The position numbers and the translations under genes were made by a program. A DNA stretch of 64,000 nt from Neoechinorhynchus agilis (taxonomy: Eukaryota; Acanthocephala): NCBI GenBank assembly GCA_051530055.1, contig CM121342.1, positions 2,170,001 to 2,234,000 on the forward strand. Reading direction: 5' to 3'. Numbering within the stretch: the first letter of the stretch is position 1; each line of letters opens with the position of its first letter. The notes below the pieces were generated by a model. It saw only the letters and a program-made list of their open reading frames with translations, had not been told where the DNA came from and did not search any database. Of this stretch, positions 1 through 12,860 are shown in pieces.

Positions 1-1485
1 CGGCGCGTGCATTGCAAGTTATAAAATAGTCGCCATCGTGTAAAATATTAAATAGATAAGAAGCATACGATTTCTCGGGCACAGGAAGCCGAGTCGCCTG
101 CTTGTCAGATCCATTGCAAACGTAGATGTGCATTTATCTGAAATTGAAGGGGCGTAAACCGAGGTTTTTATTAGTCGATTCAATTTCTTTTCATTGTTGG
201 GCGATTTAGTCTTGTTGGAATAAACACTTTTAAGAGTTGAAATAAAAAGGAAGGGAAATTCTTCTATTTACGTTAAGACGTATTATATTAAAGTGATCAT
301 CTTCCCAATGAATTGAAAATACTGCCATTGAGCCTAAAGCCGTGGTAAGGGCTATAAAGAAGAGCAACAAATTGTTTCTTGCATATTCGGATAAATTTTC
401 TAATTTGAGAAAAGAACTGATTAAACCCTCTTTTGGATTCCAAGAAAAGACTTTTATTCTTGGTTACAACTAGATGGCGAACACGACTAAAAGAATGTTT
501 AAACAATTGTTCGATAATGAAGCAGATAAACACTGATAGTATCAAGTTTCAATGGGAATATAAGATGGAAGCAGGGATGCTTAAGAAATCAACGCAGGAG
601 GTCGCCGCTGTTTGCGTCTCATAGGAATGCTACAGCTGCTGGATTTCAACACGGAAAGCAATAAAAAGCCCTATAATTGCTTTGATTCTATAAGAAGTTG
701 GGTAAATCCCTTCCTATTAAATTAATTGAAAGCATTTCTTAAAAATTTAGCATGATAATTTCATTAGTAAACAAATTACTAATAGGTGCTAAAGTTGTTT
801 TAAAATTACTTCAAGTGTTAGGCAATTGAAATGGTTAGCAAACCACTGTGACCTTAACGGTGATGTGGTGACTGTAAAATTAACGAATTTGTTTAGTCGA
901 TAAAACGAAAAATCAATGTTTAATGCAGATAGTCACAAGATGGATAAATGTTGCAGAGATTTATGGAACAAGTATCAAACGAGATTCCCACAAAACTTTT
1001 TTAATGTCAAAGAAGGTATCGTGAACGTGTTGTCGATAATATAAAAAGTGCAGTCTTGATGTCAATATCCTTTTGCTAAACGTCTTATTCAAGAATTCCT
1101 TGGAATTCGACATGCGAACATTGCACTGAGACGACAGGAAAATCCTATTTTGATAGCCGATTGTTGATGCGGACCAAACGCAGAAAATCATGCACTAAAT
1201 CGATGTATCCAAAAATAACAAAAACGATTGCGAAAATAATTTCGTGTAAGTAAACGAAACCAGGATGGATGGAACAGAAAGGTAACTGGCGATAATTAAG
1301 CTTTTTAAAGTGAAATCAGGGTAACGATCATTTAATGGGTTCTTACTACTTTATGTATCTCTTGACTATAATCCTTTAATGTGTTTTGGTGTTCATTCAA
1401 GATTAGGCCAAAACTTTACAAGCCCGTACGCGTAATGAACAAATGCCGAAACTTTGAATGGCCCATTTCCATTGCTAGATGCAAA
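1..1485. other. No recognisable gene
   Basis: AT-rich DNA with only short open frames on both strands and no family I recognise. A minus-strand frame at 297-545 could be an exon, but no splice sites or motifs support it. Confidence 0.5.
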
Positions 1486-1900
1486 TCACAAGTCTAAAAA
1501 CAGGTTTTTGTCTCCTTTGAGTAAATTTCTCCAGCGTGTAACATACCTTTAGATTCGCTTTTCCCCCCAGAACTACAGTAGAGATACTCTTTTATAGCGC
1601 TCAGTGTCTGATTGATTTCATGCATTTTCTGTGCCTCGTCCAAGGCTCTTTTGAACCATTTAGCAGTCGTTTTATCGCTTGTTACATCTCTGCACAGGAA
1701 CCGAGTGCGGCTCATTTCAAGTAGTCCACGTCGGATGCATTCATTTAGCCGTTGTCGTGCCTTGAAGCACTCGTCAACCGAAGTCAGTCCGACAATTGAG
1801 AGCGCATCGTCTACTAAGTTCATCGAGACGCAAGAGACGAAGACCAATGCTTCTACTTTGTAGTCTTGTAAAGTCAACGTAGCAGTACAAAAGGGTGCAT
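1486..1900 (-). CDS. Hypothetical protein, last two exons
   Basis: An open minus-strand frame of about 110 codons runs leftward from near 1900. It ends at a good donor, AAAG|GTATGT, at 1546. A 53-nt GT-AG intron (1494-1546) joins it to a tiny last exon that ends TTG TGA at 1486, giving a C-terminus SESKDL. The peptide is helix-rich (for example NLVDDALSIVGL and ARQRLNECIRRG). I do not recognise the family and cannot place the first exon; the frame stays open towards a CA-rich tract at about 1900. The small intron matches those of other host genes in this window, which supports a real gene. Confidence 0.45.
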
Positions 1901-1975
1901 TCTGTGTGTGTGCGCATTGCTGTGTGGGTGTAACTATGCATAGGGAACTAGTGAGAGAGAGAGCGGGCGCACAAC
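1893..1975. repeat. GT- and GA-rich low-complexity tract
   Basis: Runs of GTGTGTG near 1900, then GAGAGAGAG near 1950. Simple-sequence DNA just upstream of the hypothetical exon. Confidence 0.7.
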
Positions 1976-2089
1976 AGAAATAGTTGGCAGACGAAAAAAG
2001 GAGGAACGAGAAAGTAATGGAGTGTGTGGTACAGGGAAAATTGCTCTTTTAACGATAATTGTCCTTGGAGCTTACAAAAATAAAGCTCT

Positions 2090-3463
2090 TTTCTAAAAGA
2101 AATACCGGGATCTACAGCCGAATATCCACGGATTCTATATCCTTAGGATAAATCGCCCTGAAACACACGCCATTTTCGGTTAATTAACTCTTGAAAATTG
2201 ACTCGAAAGTGACGACATGATCTTTTCTAAAGAAATACCGGGATCTACGGCCGAATACCTACGAATTCTTTATCCTTAGGATAAATCGCCCTCAACCACA
2301 CACCATTTCCGGTTATTTAAATCTTGAAAATTGACTCGAAAGTGACGACATGATCTTTTCTAAAAGAAATACCGGGATTTACAGCCGAATATCTACGGAT
2401 TCTATATCTTTAGGATAAATGCCCTCAAACACACCATTTTCGGTTGTTCAACGCTTGAAAATTGACTCGAAAGTGACGACATGATCTTTTCTAAAGAAAT
2501 ACCGGGATCTACGGCCGAATACCTACGAATTCTTTATCCTTAGGATAAATCGCCTCAACCACACACCATTTCCGGTTATTTAAATCTTGAAAATTGACTC
2601 GAAAGTGACGACATGATCTTTTCTAAAAGAAATACCGGGATTTACAGCCGAATATCTACGGATTCTATATCTTTAGGATAAATTGCCCTCAAACACACCA
2701 TTTTCGGTTGTTCAACGCTTGAAAATTGACTCGAAAGTGACGACATGATCTTTTCTAAAGAAATACCGGGATCTACGGCCGAATACCTACGAATTCTTTA
2801 TCCTTAGGATAAATCGTCCTCAACCACACACCATTTCCGGTTATTTAAATCTTGAAAATTGACTCGAAAGTGACGACATGATCTTTTCTAAAAGAAATAC
2901 CGGGATTTACAGCCGAATATCTACGGATTCTATATCTTTAGGATAAATTGCCCTCAAACACACCATTTTCGGTTGTTCAACGCTTGAAAATTGACTCGAA
3001 AGTGACGACATGATCTTTTCTAAAAGAAATACCGGGACCTACGACTTGAAAATTGACTCGAAAGTGACACATGATCTTTTCTAAAAATAGGATACCCGAA
3101 TATCTACGGATTCTTTATCCTTAGGATAAATCGCCCTCAACCACACACCATTTCCGGTTATTTAAATCTTGAAAATTGACTCGAAAGTGACGACATGATC
3201 TTTTCTAAAAGAAATACCGGGATTTACAGCCGAATATCTACGGATTCTATATCTTTAGGATAAATTGCCCTCAAACACACCATTTTCGGTTATTCAACGC
3301 TTGAAAATTGACTCGAAAGTGACGACATGATCTTTTCTAAAAGAAATACCGGGACCTACTACCGAATATCTACGGATTCTTTATCCTTAGGACAAATCGC
3401 CCTTAAATACACAGCATTTCCGGTTATTTAACTCTTGAAAATTGACTCGAAAGTGACGACATG
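2090..3463. repeat. Tandem satellite array, about 133 bp units in alternating A/B types
   Basis: About ten tandem units of roughly 133 bp. Each contains GAAATACCGGGAT, a TAGGATAAAT core and the ending TTGACTCGAAAGTGACGAC. Two types alternate through most of the array: type A reads GGCCGAATACCTACGAATTC and type B reads AGCCGAATATCTACGGATTC. The higher-order repeat is therefore a dimer of about 265 bp. One shortened, apparently recombinant unit lies at about 3030-3095. The array ends at about 3463, where the next unit breaks off after GACATGA. No long open frame runs through it. Confidence 0.93.
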
Positions 3464-5145
3464 ACCAATAAATTTGGTTTCATGTCGGTCCAAAAGTTGC
3501 CTTCGATATCCTAATGCAACATGTCAGCTGCAGAAATTGCCTTAAAAAGTAAATGCTCCAGAGCTTGTGTCATCTAGCTTCGAATTGGGATTGAGGATCC
3601 TCATAGGTGGGGATGCCTAAGTGGTATAAAATTTCCCAAGACTAGCACTAAAGAACTGCAACTCACTACAAACGGAATTGGCTTCCAAATAGATAATCTA
3701 GTCCTCGGCTACAAACAACATTATGAATGCCTGTCATCAGTCACTTCTGTGATCGATTCATGGATATGATTGATGATATGCAAATATTCGTTTCTTCGAT
3801 AGCTATGGAAATAGTTCATTTCTATTATATTGTCTGTAGCCATTTATCTAAATTATTACGATTCTCTGGCTGGAGTAAACCAGTGTATTCCATTGCGGCG
3901 TTTCCATTCTATCATCAATACTCACTAGTAATCTGACCATTAAAATGCTACATTATTTTATTTTGGTAACCTTACAAGCCACTGCAGTCTACTATGTTCA
4001 GCTTTTACTCATGAATCGTAGGGCGAAAACACGGATCAACGGCAAATCGCGTTGGCGTAAGGTTAAAAGTCTTCAAGGAGCGGGTATTTCTTTAGGAGTT
4101 CTTATGAGAAAAATGTGGCGAGTCATTTTTACAATGTGACAGTAGCGTTATTCACTTTAAGAAAAATAAGAGTCGAGGCGTCAAAAGACAGAGTAATCGC
4201 TAGTATTCCCTTACCGACGACATTTAATATTTTATTCAGATTTAAAACTGGATGAATGCATCGAACAAAACCTTTCCATCTAAAAACATTTTGAGTCTTA
4301 TAGGATCAATTTAGTATTCGAAGCCACGAGTGCTTTTAAGACAAAAAAGGTGCTTTACCTTGCTTCTGTACTGTCAAAAATTCTAGTACGGTCATCATTA
4401 ACCTGCTAAGTCAGAACTTTTCACATCTTTTAGATTGTCGAACTTCTATACATTCTACAGTAAAGATCAGTTTCCCTAAATCACGATTCAAATCGTATCT
4501 GAAGGACGACTAATTTCCAGGAGTTTCGTAATAAGTTGGCGCCACTCTGATGCACGAATTGTCTGATTTCGACGACTTCTACAAGCACTCGAGACCCGTC
4601 TACACGAGAGTGTATATCGGTCCGTCACTGATTACCGCAATGTCTGAGTTTAAATGGAGAATTTAGATATTATGCGTTGCATCACCGCTTTGATGGGAAA
4701 TTCTATGGCACTTACGGCATATGCTGCTATTTGAAACCACGTACTACAGACGACCATTAACTCAGATAATGCCGAATCCATAGACAAACCGATATTTTGA
4801 TGGCCTATGAAAACGCTACGGAGATCTTATTGAAATTTATCTCTGGTTGGGACTAGAAAAATTTCGAAAAAGCTAAAAGATTTGATTTGATTTTTTCTAA
4901 GTTTCTAAAGTTTACCTAGCAAGCGATTTCCAATTAAAAAGATGTTTTTACACCTTCAAATTTTAAAATTAAACTCTTTCCACGATAAACGAATGCGTCT
5001 AAGTTAATTTGACTGCTAATGGGCATCAAATTAAAACAAATCCGTTTAAATTTCTACCTGATTTCACGAAAAAGTACTTATAGTCTTAATGGAAGTAAGA
5101 ATAAATCCTATTGCTGAACGCTTTTGAGATTCGTTTGTCTGTGCT
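3464..5145. other. No recognisable gene
   Basis: Short open frames only (for example 3727-3936 and 3945-4139, plus strand), without recognisable motifs. I see no RNA gene or repeat. Confidence 0.5.
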
Positions 5146-5171
5146 ACAAACACAAACACACACACACACAC
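5146..5171. repeat. (AC)n microsatellite
   Basis: About 26 bp of CA dinucleotides, about 260 bp beyond the 3' end of the calcium-sensor gene. Confidence 0.9.
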
Positions 5172-5429
5172 ATATATCCCATTCATATGTCAAGTTTGTA
5201 TAAATTTTATACACTTGTGCAAACGATTGCCGCATCTCTCTTCCTGCAGTAAAATCAACCAGACATATCGAGGGAATGAAGTAGCATTTACGAATGGCGT
5301 CTGAGGTTGATATCAACTAATGATCCTCAAACTACCGTACAAATATGTATACCATTGCCCACAAGCACGAAGTTCCTTGCTGTGTAACTTTAATACCATT
5401 TGCTGAATTACACTTTACACAAGATGCTG

Positions 5430-6470
5430 TTAGAAGGTATGCGTTTCGGAATCATCCTGATTTTTATTCTGAGTTATCTCTTTATAGATGTTATCGAAAC
5501 CAAGAGCTTGTTCTCTCCTTAAGCTGGAATTTCGATCCAAAAATTGAAATGAAGGTCTGTTGGGGCTGGTTGGCATCATTCGGCGCGCTGCGTATGGTGG
5601 CGCGGGCATATTTTGAGCGCTTGGTGAATGATCATGTGGATTGTATTGTACACTAGTCCTCCAAATAACTTTGTCCGCAGAACTAAATTCCTGTGTTGAA
5701 TGTCCTTTGATGGATTTTACACCATCCCCTGTGTTTCTGCAAATTATGTTTTGAGAACTTTTGTACCGATCTGTCTGTTCTCCAGTAAAAAGTCGTTGAA
5801 GGCCTTCATCCTGCATACAAGCTGCGATGAATTCATCCTTTGTTATCTTTTCATCGCCGTCTACATCCATCTGGTCCATGATATCGTTTACTCTTAACTC
5901 AATGAATCTCCGCGAAGATGCGCATCGTTTGCCTCCATTAAGTTCGTCTATCGCCGTTAGCATATATCTAATTTCATCGCGATCAATAAACCTGTTGTTA
6001 TCTGTATCGTACATATCAAATGCCATACTGAGCTTTTCTCTAATGTCACCTTTTATTTGAGTAAACATTTTGAACGGCTTACAAAGTAACTTACCGTATA
6101 GTGTGACGGCTATTGCTACCATGAACTCGTTGAAGTCAATAGTACCATCTTTGTTTTTATCAAAGACGTTAAACGCCAGTTTAAAAAACGAAGATCTTTT
6201 TGCTTTTGGATTAATAACCTGGTAACATTTTATGAACTGAGGCTTTGTTAAGTTACCGCTTGGACAATCTTTAATGAAGTCTGAATGCCATTGCCTGATC
6301 TAGATCTCAGTTTTTTAACTACAGTGCTTTTAAAATGAGCTCATAAAACTCACCTCGCGCTCGCTCATCCCAGTAGCAGTGGTGAGCATCGAAATTTGCT
6401 TGCCAGTAAGAACTAAAGGGTCATTTCGTTTCAGCGAAGTCTTTCTACTCGCAGTGTTCTTCTGCCCCAT
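5430..6470 (-). CDS. Neuronal calcium sensor / KChIP-type EF-hand protein, three exons
   Basis: Exons at 6354-6470, 6095-6299 and 5430-6049, joined by GT-AG introns of 54 nt (6300-6353) and 45 nt (6050-6094). Together they encode about 313 residues. The N-terminus MGQKNTA is a good myristoylation signal. EF1 is degenerate (FIKDCPSGNLTK, the CPxG form typical of the family). EF2 DKNKDGTIDFNE, EF3 DTDNNRFIDRDE and EF4 DVDGDEKITKDE look competent to bind calcium. The family consists of membrane-recruited calcium switches acting on ion channels and receptors. After EF4 comes a proline- and serine-rich tail of about 110-130 residues, longer than usual; another intron there is possible. The 45-nt intron is a multiple of three with no stop, so it reads through as coding if not removed. 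Removing it restores the usual VTLYG-DIREKL spacing. Confidence 0.88.
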
Positions 6471-7029
6471 TTGCTAAAAATCTAAAAGCTCACTTTAAAT
6501 TTGAATAACAAGCCCTTTCGATGAAGAGATAAGGTGAGCGAACACACTAACTCGCGAACACTCACATATACACACATATATGAGTGTTTGAAACTCTCGC
6601 CGCATGAGCAACTTTTGGCGTTGTATGTTATTTTCGTCTAAGACGAGCGACTCTTGGTGGTGCTGTTGGTGTATGGAAATTTAAACTGTAAACTAAGGAT
6701 GCACTTATCTGACACTCATGGCGTCCCATTTACAGGTATAAATCTTATTAAAGATTTGAGCCTAGAGTAGAACTGAAGTTGTCCGAGTTTAACAATGCTT
6801 TAGAAAATACGAATTCAATTACAATTTAAGTCCTGGCGTTTCGGCAACATTTTATGATAACATAAACCCAAAGGAGCTTTTATTTCATCTTTACACCAGT
6901 CGGGAGATGATTATCACTAGTTTCCACAATCGATTTATCATCTTTTATCAACAGAAATGTCGAAGAAGTGTCGTACGTCATTCAATCTTCTTTAGCATTA
7001 CAATAAAACGTTTATTTTTGTTCATGTAC
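6471..7029. promoter_or_regulatory. Probable 5' flank of the calcium-sensor gene
   Basis: No coding sequence is seen. An imperfect dyad of ACTCACATATA / TATATGAGTGT lies at about 6561-6590, roughly 90-120 bp upstream of the start codon. Promoter function is inferred from position only. Confidence 0.3.
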
Positions 7030-8300
7030 TCGATCACAATTTAAAATCCTTCCTCTGACTGGTTCAGCCATTGACGGTATTATATATCGGAAGCTCGCAA
7101 TTTTGTCTCCTGTTGAAACACAGCGATTCATACCATCCACTCTGACAACACAAATGACCCGTCCTTGGCCATGTCCCCCTAACCTCAATCATAAAATATT
7201 ACCTAACTTCGACAATACCAAAGAAATTAATTCGAATATTCAACCGTGGCCCACCATTGATAACCCCCATCTTGAAACTCCATCAAAATCAAACATCTAA
7301 GACCCATCGCAAAAAATCCCTTGAGTTTCCCCGTCTAAAAATGTAATATATCACAAAACATGATGTGGCAATTCAATATAGTGGCTTGCCGTCAAAGACT
7401 CTCTTGGTATACTCAGCCCTGATTTCTTCCCAAATTTGTTCTCTTCTGAACTGATACATGTCCTGGAATCTATCAATCAGAAACTCTGCCTTGACTCAAT
7501 TTACAATCATTGTTCCATTTTAGACTCATTAAGACTTCTGTCAACTCTCCTGTACTCCCCTTAGTTTCGTCATACGAAGTACTACAACATCTCAAAGAAA
7601 TTACCCCGAAGTTCGTCCTCTCCATTCGAAATCCCAAACTAAGCTCTTCGCGACATCATCCCCGAACTCATAGAACATCTTACCCACATTATAAACCACG
7701 GCTTCTTACATGGCATCTACCCCTCATGCCTGAAAACTGCTAAAGTTATCCTTGTTCCAAAAAAAGGACTTCCTATTTCAGCCGAATCATTCCGTCCAAT
7801 ATCCATTTTACCCGCTCTTTCAAAAATCATCGAACAATGTTTTAAATCTCGCCTTCTTTCACTTCTCAACGATAAGTGGTCGTCCGTGCAACACGTCACC
7901 CTTCTCATTCACTGGATTTATCGAAAGCATTCGACTCTTCAGACTATTCACTATTTCTTCAGGCCTGTTCTGATTTCGGTCTAAACTCGTGACAGATCTA
8001 CTGGCTGTCTTCTTATCTTCAAAATCGCCAACAAGACATTCACTGCCAGGCTACCTCGTCGATCAGAATATCCCTCACAAAATGCGTACCTGAAGGTGCC
8101 GTCCTGTAACCACTTTTGAATGTTTTCTTAAACGACCTTCAATCCCTCTCATCTCACTCTAAACTCTTCTTATACGCTAACGATATCACCCTCATCACAA
8201 AATCAACCTCCCACCTTTCTCCCTCTCGTTAACATCAAAAGCAGTCATCCACGTCAATGATTTCTTGCACCAATCACAAACTACCTGAACTTCTCTAATT
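7030..8300 (+). mobile_element. Decayed LINE, reverse transcriptase part (family shared with 29.0-30.8 kb)
   Basis: Frame-broken reverse transcriptase. Recognisable pieces are a segment resembling PKKGLPISAESFRPISILP (RT motif 1), DLSKAFDS (motif A), PEGAV (motif B region) and a YANDITLI-like YxDD box near 8170. The stretch 7130-7300 matches 29050-29230 and much of the rest matches 29330-30300, so these are two copies of one element. Stops and frame changes are scattered throughout, so it is old. It is an APE-type LINE by the look of the RT; the clade is not certain. Confidence 0.75.
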
Positions 8301-8887
8301 GCTTCGAGTTCATCTCCTTAGTCTACCGGAAAACAATGATTAATGAGGCGAGGTTTCCTCGCGAAATATTTCATTAAATAAAATGATTTCTAAGTGGGAT
8401 TATCTTCACCACAAATCAAAACATAATTATATCTGTCAAATCAAAATTTGCCATCTTGTCGCTCCTAAACTGTGACACTCTGAAAATTCCTCGATTTATA
8501 TTTTCTCAGTGAGCTCAAAAATTGTATTTTTTAAAGAATATCTTTTTGTTAAGCAGCAAAGTCAAAAATGTGGCTTGTTGTTTCTGCAATTTAAGTGCCT
8601 TGTGACTCATAGCTGATCAATCTTTTTTACAATATGAAATCCATCATCCATCCCTTTTTATGCCCCCATAGGCTAAAGATTATTAAACCCTAACTGGGAC
8701 AACATAAATCTTTCGACTTAATAAAATTCATTAGAATTCTAAGCGAAATCAAAAACATACACGGCAAACTGCTTAATGAAGCGCACGCAGAGGACATTAG
8801 GGAACTTATAAATTAATTAATATTTCCCGAAATCGCATTTCGATTCGTACGCACTACGAACTTATATCAATTTCAAATCTGCACTAT
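8301..8887. other. No recognisable gene
   Basis: AT-rich sequence between the LINE relic and the 3' end of the next gene. No motif is seen. Confidence 0.5.
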
Positions 8888-10383
8888 TTATTGACTATTA
8901 GAAAGGACAGTTTCCACGACACCGTCCAATATTTTCTCAAACGGAATCGGAACAATGTAATCATTGTCTTTCTTCAACGCCTTTAACAGAATCTGGACAA
9001 ATCGTGGAAAATCTTTTCGAAGGCGTGCTACAAAATCATGTGGACTAAGGTCAAGTCTGAGATTCGAATGATTTTCCCTGAGAATTTTCACAATCTCGTT
9101 AATTTGAACACTAAGTCTGCTTAAGTAATTAAATCCACATAATTCCCGGTAAGCCACTGGACTGGAAGCGTATCTTTGAACGATCTGAGTGCATTCATTA
9201 ACATGCTCTTGGATTCGTGAAATCCATCTGTTTGATCCGAGCATGTTTGTGTCTTCAAAGACTAAAGTGGCGCAGCAAATGATCACCTCGGTAGCTTTTA
9301 CAGCAGAACCAGCTTTAACGACCTGCATTTGTCGCTCCGTGTTACTATCCACAAGGGTAGCTGATTGGACTGCTTTATATAATGAGTGGGTATAGGTTCC
9401 AGGTTCTCGATTAGATTGTTCCCTTATCTGAGAACGGAAACTTTAGAATGAATGAGATCAGGAACATGAGTTTTACCGAGCACTTTACAAACACTGGACA
9501 CTAATCTTTTACTCATGAACGGTGTGACGTCCGATTCGTCGTCTGGATAGCGAATGAGCATCTCAGCACCCGTTAAGAGTTGCATGGGCTTCTGAGCTGC
9601 ATGTAGAAAACGCTTAGCGCCCTTAGAGATTTGAAGAACAATTAGCCAATAATCGCTATGTTTTAGACAATCAGTCACTGATCCGAGATATTTACAGAAT
9701 AGTGAAGATGCTTGTGCAAATGTGGTTTCTATCACTTCTATAAACTGGTTGAGACTGAAGTCCAGTTCTTTTAAGAACTGAGTAAACTTTAGTTGCCATC
9801 TAAGCTGCCTGTAACATGTTGTAGAAGTTATAAATGTCGGAATGCTTAATTTAATGCATCGAATACTTTTATACTTTTTTCGGTTCATTTCTCTAGACTC
9901 GAGGACTTCAACTGCGCGCATTATTATCACCTTGACGGACGAGGTCATTTTAGCGAACACATCGGGTGATTGTGACATGAGTGCCGGCGCAACTAGAGCT
10001 GTTACAAACTCATAGTATTTGAGAATTTGGACAAATTCTCGGACACTCGTTGGTTGAGCGGTAGACGCAGTGTCGGCTATTTTGTACAATCGTCCAATAA
10101 GCTTTAGATGGCCGTATAAAGGTGATTGATTACCCTCGTATGAACAAAGCCATTCGGACAAATGGCAGAGGGAGTTATGTTGTCTATCGGTTACTACCTG
10201 CAAGGTCGACGAATCCGACTTATAATCATTAAATAGACGTCGTAACTTAAGAAGATTTGATTGACTGGAGTTTGTCGAAGGTGCTTTCTCCGCCATAACA
10301 GTATTCATTTCTGCCTCGAAGGTCATTGCCTGTATACAATTGATCCAGGAGACATGAAGATTGGAGAAAGATATTGTTCTAGA
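8888..10383 (-). CDS. Unrecognised helix-rich host protein, at least two exons
   Basis: Two long minus-strand frames (about 10383-9424 and 9395-8888) belong to one gene. The first stays open upstream of its first ATG to an acceptor at about 10383 (TTTTTCTAG). Between them, donor GGTAAAAC at about 9467 and an acceptor near 9370-9380 (AATCAG, or AAAG slightly upstream) allow a phase-1 intron of about 90-100 nt. The product would exceed 440 residues, is almost entirely predicted helix and has no signal peptide. Phrases include KLIGRLYKIADTAS, YYEFVTALVAPALM and KAGSAVKATEVIICCATLVF. It resembles helical-bundle scaffold proteins in a general way, but I cannot assign a family. The stop at 8888-8890 follows VETVLSNSQ. 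Confidence 0.55.
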
Positions 10384-10560
10384 AAAACCTAAAAAATCGT
10401 GATCTTCTTTACTTGAATTAAAACAAGAATTTAATTGAATTCAGAACGCCAGAAAATTCTTTGTAGCTTTCACTATCATTTATCTAGATGCCACGAGAAG
10501 AATAGTAGTTAATCCCTGGGGATTAGCCTGAAGGCGACGGTGCTTGAGGGGAAATGATCG
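10384..10560. other. Flank between host gene and large inverted repeat
   Basis: No feature is seen apart from the boundary of the inverted repeat at 10561, where the sequence becomes the reverse complement of 20708 leftward. Confidence 0.5.
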
Positions 10561-12082
10561 CCATTAGCGGATGCGAAAATAAAGACGACGCCGTATTGTG
10601 TGTATCACGGAAATAAACGATTAAGAAGGACCGATGCTCACTGTTACTCATTGTGTGTGTTTTCCTTTCCCAAACTAGAAAATATATCCCTGACTCCCAT
10701 GCATTCTTCGAACCACCACTAAGACAAACGACGAAACAATGCTAAAAGTGGAGTATATCCGGCATTGCATGTCTAAAGACTTGTAGAACATGCAGAGAAT
10801 AGTGGCTTCTATAAAGAACAATTTGTCTCCTAACCACAATAATTACACCTCCTTCCTTTGCCGCATCTTTAGCTCAATCAAAGCCGCTTCGATTTAATGA
10901 TTACGCGACATACTTTATGCTGAATAAATTTGTTTGATAATAAGATGAACGTGGGCAACTTTAAACCTTTTCGCGTTATACAAATTCATGCTGCGCCTCG
11001 CTCTCTAAAACGGTGGAAAGGAATGCATTAGAGCTAACATTTGCGCTTGATGTAAAGCCCTTATCTTTTACATTCAAGGTTGGTTTCCTCGAAACAAAAG
11101 CAGTCTATCTTTATTGGTAATTAAAACGACTTATTTCCCGGTGAGAGTAATAACCTGACAAATGATACGCATCGTTTGTCATCGTTGAGTTTGTAGATTT
11201 TCTGGTTAAAGGATTTCATGAACCAATATCACCTAAAATATCTTGATATTTTTCTTTGTTTTGTAAGCAATCGCCCATATTGTATATGCCATAAGAAAAA
11301 AAACTTCTAAAGTTTACATTAACATAAAGTCAATTATTTTGATTTGGCTTACATAAATGTAAGGAACAATACTGAGTGATGAATTAAGGAAATTATAACT
11401 AGATTAAAAAGTTTAAACGCGTTCTAAGTGTCGATGCGTATAGAGGAGAAATCGAACCAGGATAGACATTCAAAAGCGCTTTAAAATTTCAAAACTTGAC
11501 CGATGCTGTCATTTTAGAGATTCGAACAATTGCGTTGATAATAAATCTAAGAATGCATTACGGTACGATTTCGGTGTAGAGCATTTTAGAATTGGTAGAT
11601 ATTGCAAATTTCATGATCTCTGTTTTCAAACTCTTATTTACTGCTTTCCCTTCCTGAAATATCTATACAAATAAACGTGGATATTTGAGAATAATTAAAA
11701 TAAATTATTTTTCTAATATTATGTTCCTAAATAATTTTCTTGGATATCTGATAGCTTAATACTTAATATAGAAAAACTTATTTTTGTGTTATTCCTTCAA
11801 CTTAAGCTTTCGCAATTTTCTAACAAAATAAAATTTTAAATATTATAGCATCCAAAGCGACTAAAAAGTGTGCTTATTACGTCATGCGAGAAAAGTGATC
11901 CATCAAGAACTTACATTAATCAAACAGCCTCTTTTAAATACTGAAGAGAAGTGCATAAATTTTGTGAGACAACGGTCATCTGTATCTCAAACTGTGATTT
12001 GGAAATTAATGACATTAATCTTAAAGATACTTCAAGAATAAATTGTAAAACCAATCTAATCTCACATCGTTTTTAACACTAA
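10561..12082 (+). repeat. Left arm, non-coding part
   Basis: About 1.5 kb of AT-rich sequence with no open frame of note, repeated in reverse complement at 16211-17020 plus 20043-20708. From about 11256 on it is also repeated directly at 33059-34390. Confidence 0.85.
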
Positions 12083-12860
12083 ATGCCATTATATGCGTTC
12101 GTTGATAACCATCAACAAATGTCACGAGGTCAAAGTAGTAAAGCGTTTTTCGAAGCACTGGAAGGCTATAAGCAACCAATGCTTCACGCTGGAGGACACG
12201 TACCACAGGATCCTCTTTATAAAGTTTTTGATCTAGAGGACATATGTGAAGGTGTTGATAATATGGATGTGGCGAAGGAAGCTATCAAAAGGAGAAAATA
12301 TTTATGACTATAATCCCAAGGCTCAAAGAAAATTTCATTGTCAAAATAATGAGAGAAGATCTAGGAAATACAACTCACAGTGACTTGGTAAAATATATTA
12401 TGGGAAATGAAAAACGACGATTGGACATTTTAAACCTTGACCAAGATCTGTTAATAAGAATTAGTTTGGAATGGTTTCTTTGGTGAATATTCTTAAGAAA
12501 GATTTGAATGTATTCTAAAATATACAAGGATATAAGATTACAAGTAATGCAGAAAAACGGGGAAAGTCTATTTGGTTGTATGTTGAAGTATTGGGAAAGG
12601 ATGGATTATCAGTCTCAAATCTTGAAGTGTTGTAGTCAGCAGGCTAGCTATTTTAAAAATCTAGAGAAGATTATGGCCAGCTAAGATGACGAATTTGGTT
12701 ACACGGATTAACGCGGGAAATGACAAAGGCAGATATCAAGTGATTTTAGATCAATCAAACAATTTACTTGGCTTTTCAATGAACGAAGATGGAAACTATC
12801 GTGATTTAAGAGTGCTATTTTTTATTCTATTAATTGCTCAACAACCAAACAGCAAGATTT
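12083..12860 (+). CDS. Unknown ORF cluster in left arm (three short conserved frames)
   Basis: Three frames begin with ATG: at 12083 (starts MPLYAFVDNHQQMSRGQSS), at 12304 (starts MTIIPRLKENF) and at 12686 (starts MTNLVTRINAG, ends in LIAQQPN at the arm boundary). The same three occur, nearly unchanged, on the opposite strand of the right arm, and the first recurs at 34415. Conservation of reading frame across three copies suggests exons of one gene rather than chance. The joining introns cannot be placed with confidence. The left arm lacks about 30 bp after LYKVFDLED that the other copies have, so its first frame runs on differently. I do not recognise the protein. Confidence 0.4.

Noticed and set aside
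2090-3463. Hammerhead ribozyme in the satellite
   Set aside because: The CGAAAGTGAC word recalls a hammerhead box, but no CUGANGA occurs in the unit.
8888-10326. Vinculin/talin-like or CAP-like assignment for the helical gene
   Set aside because: The resemblance is only general helical character; no diagnostic motif was found.
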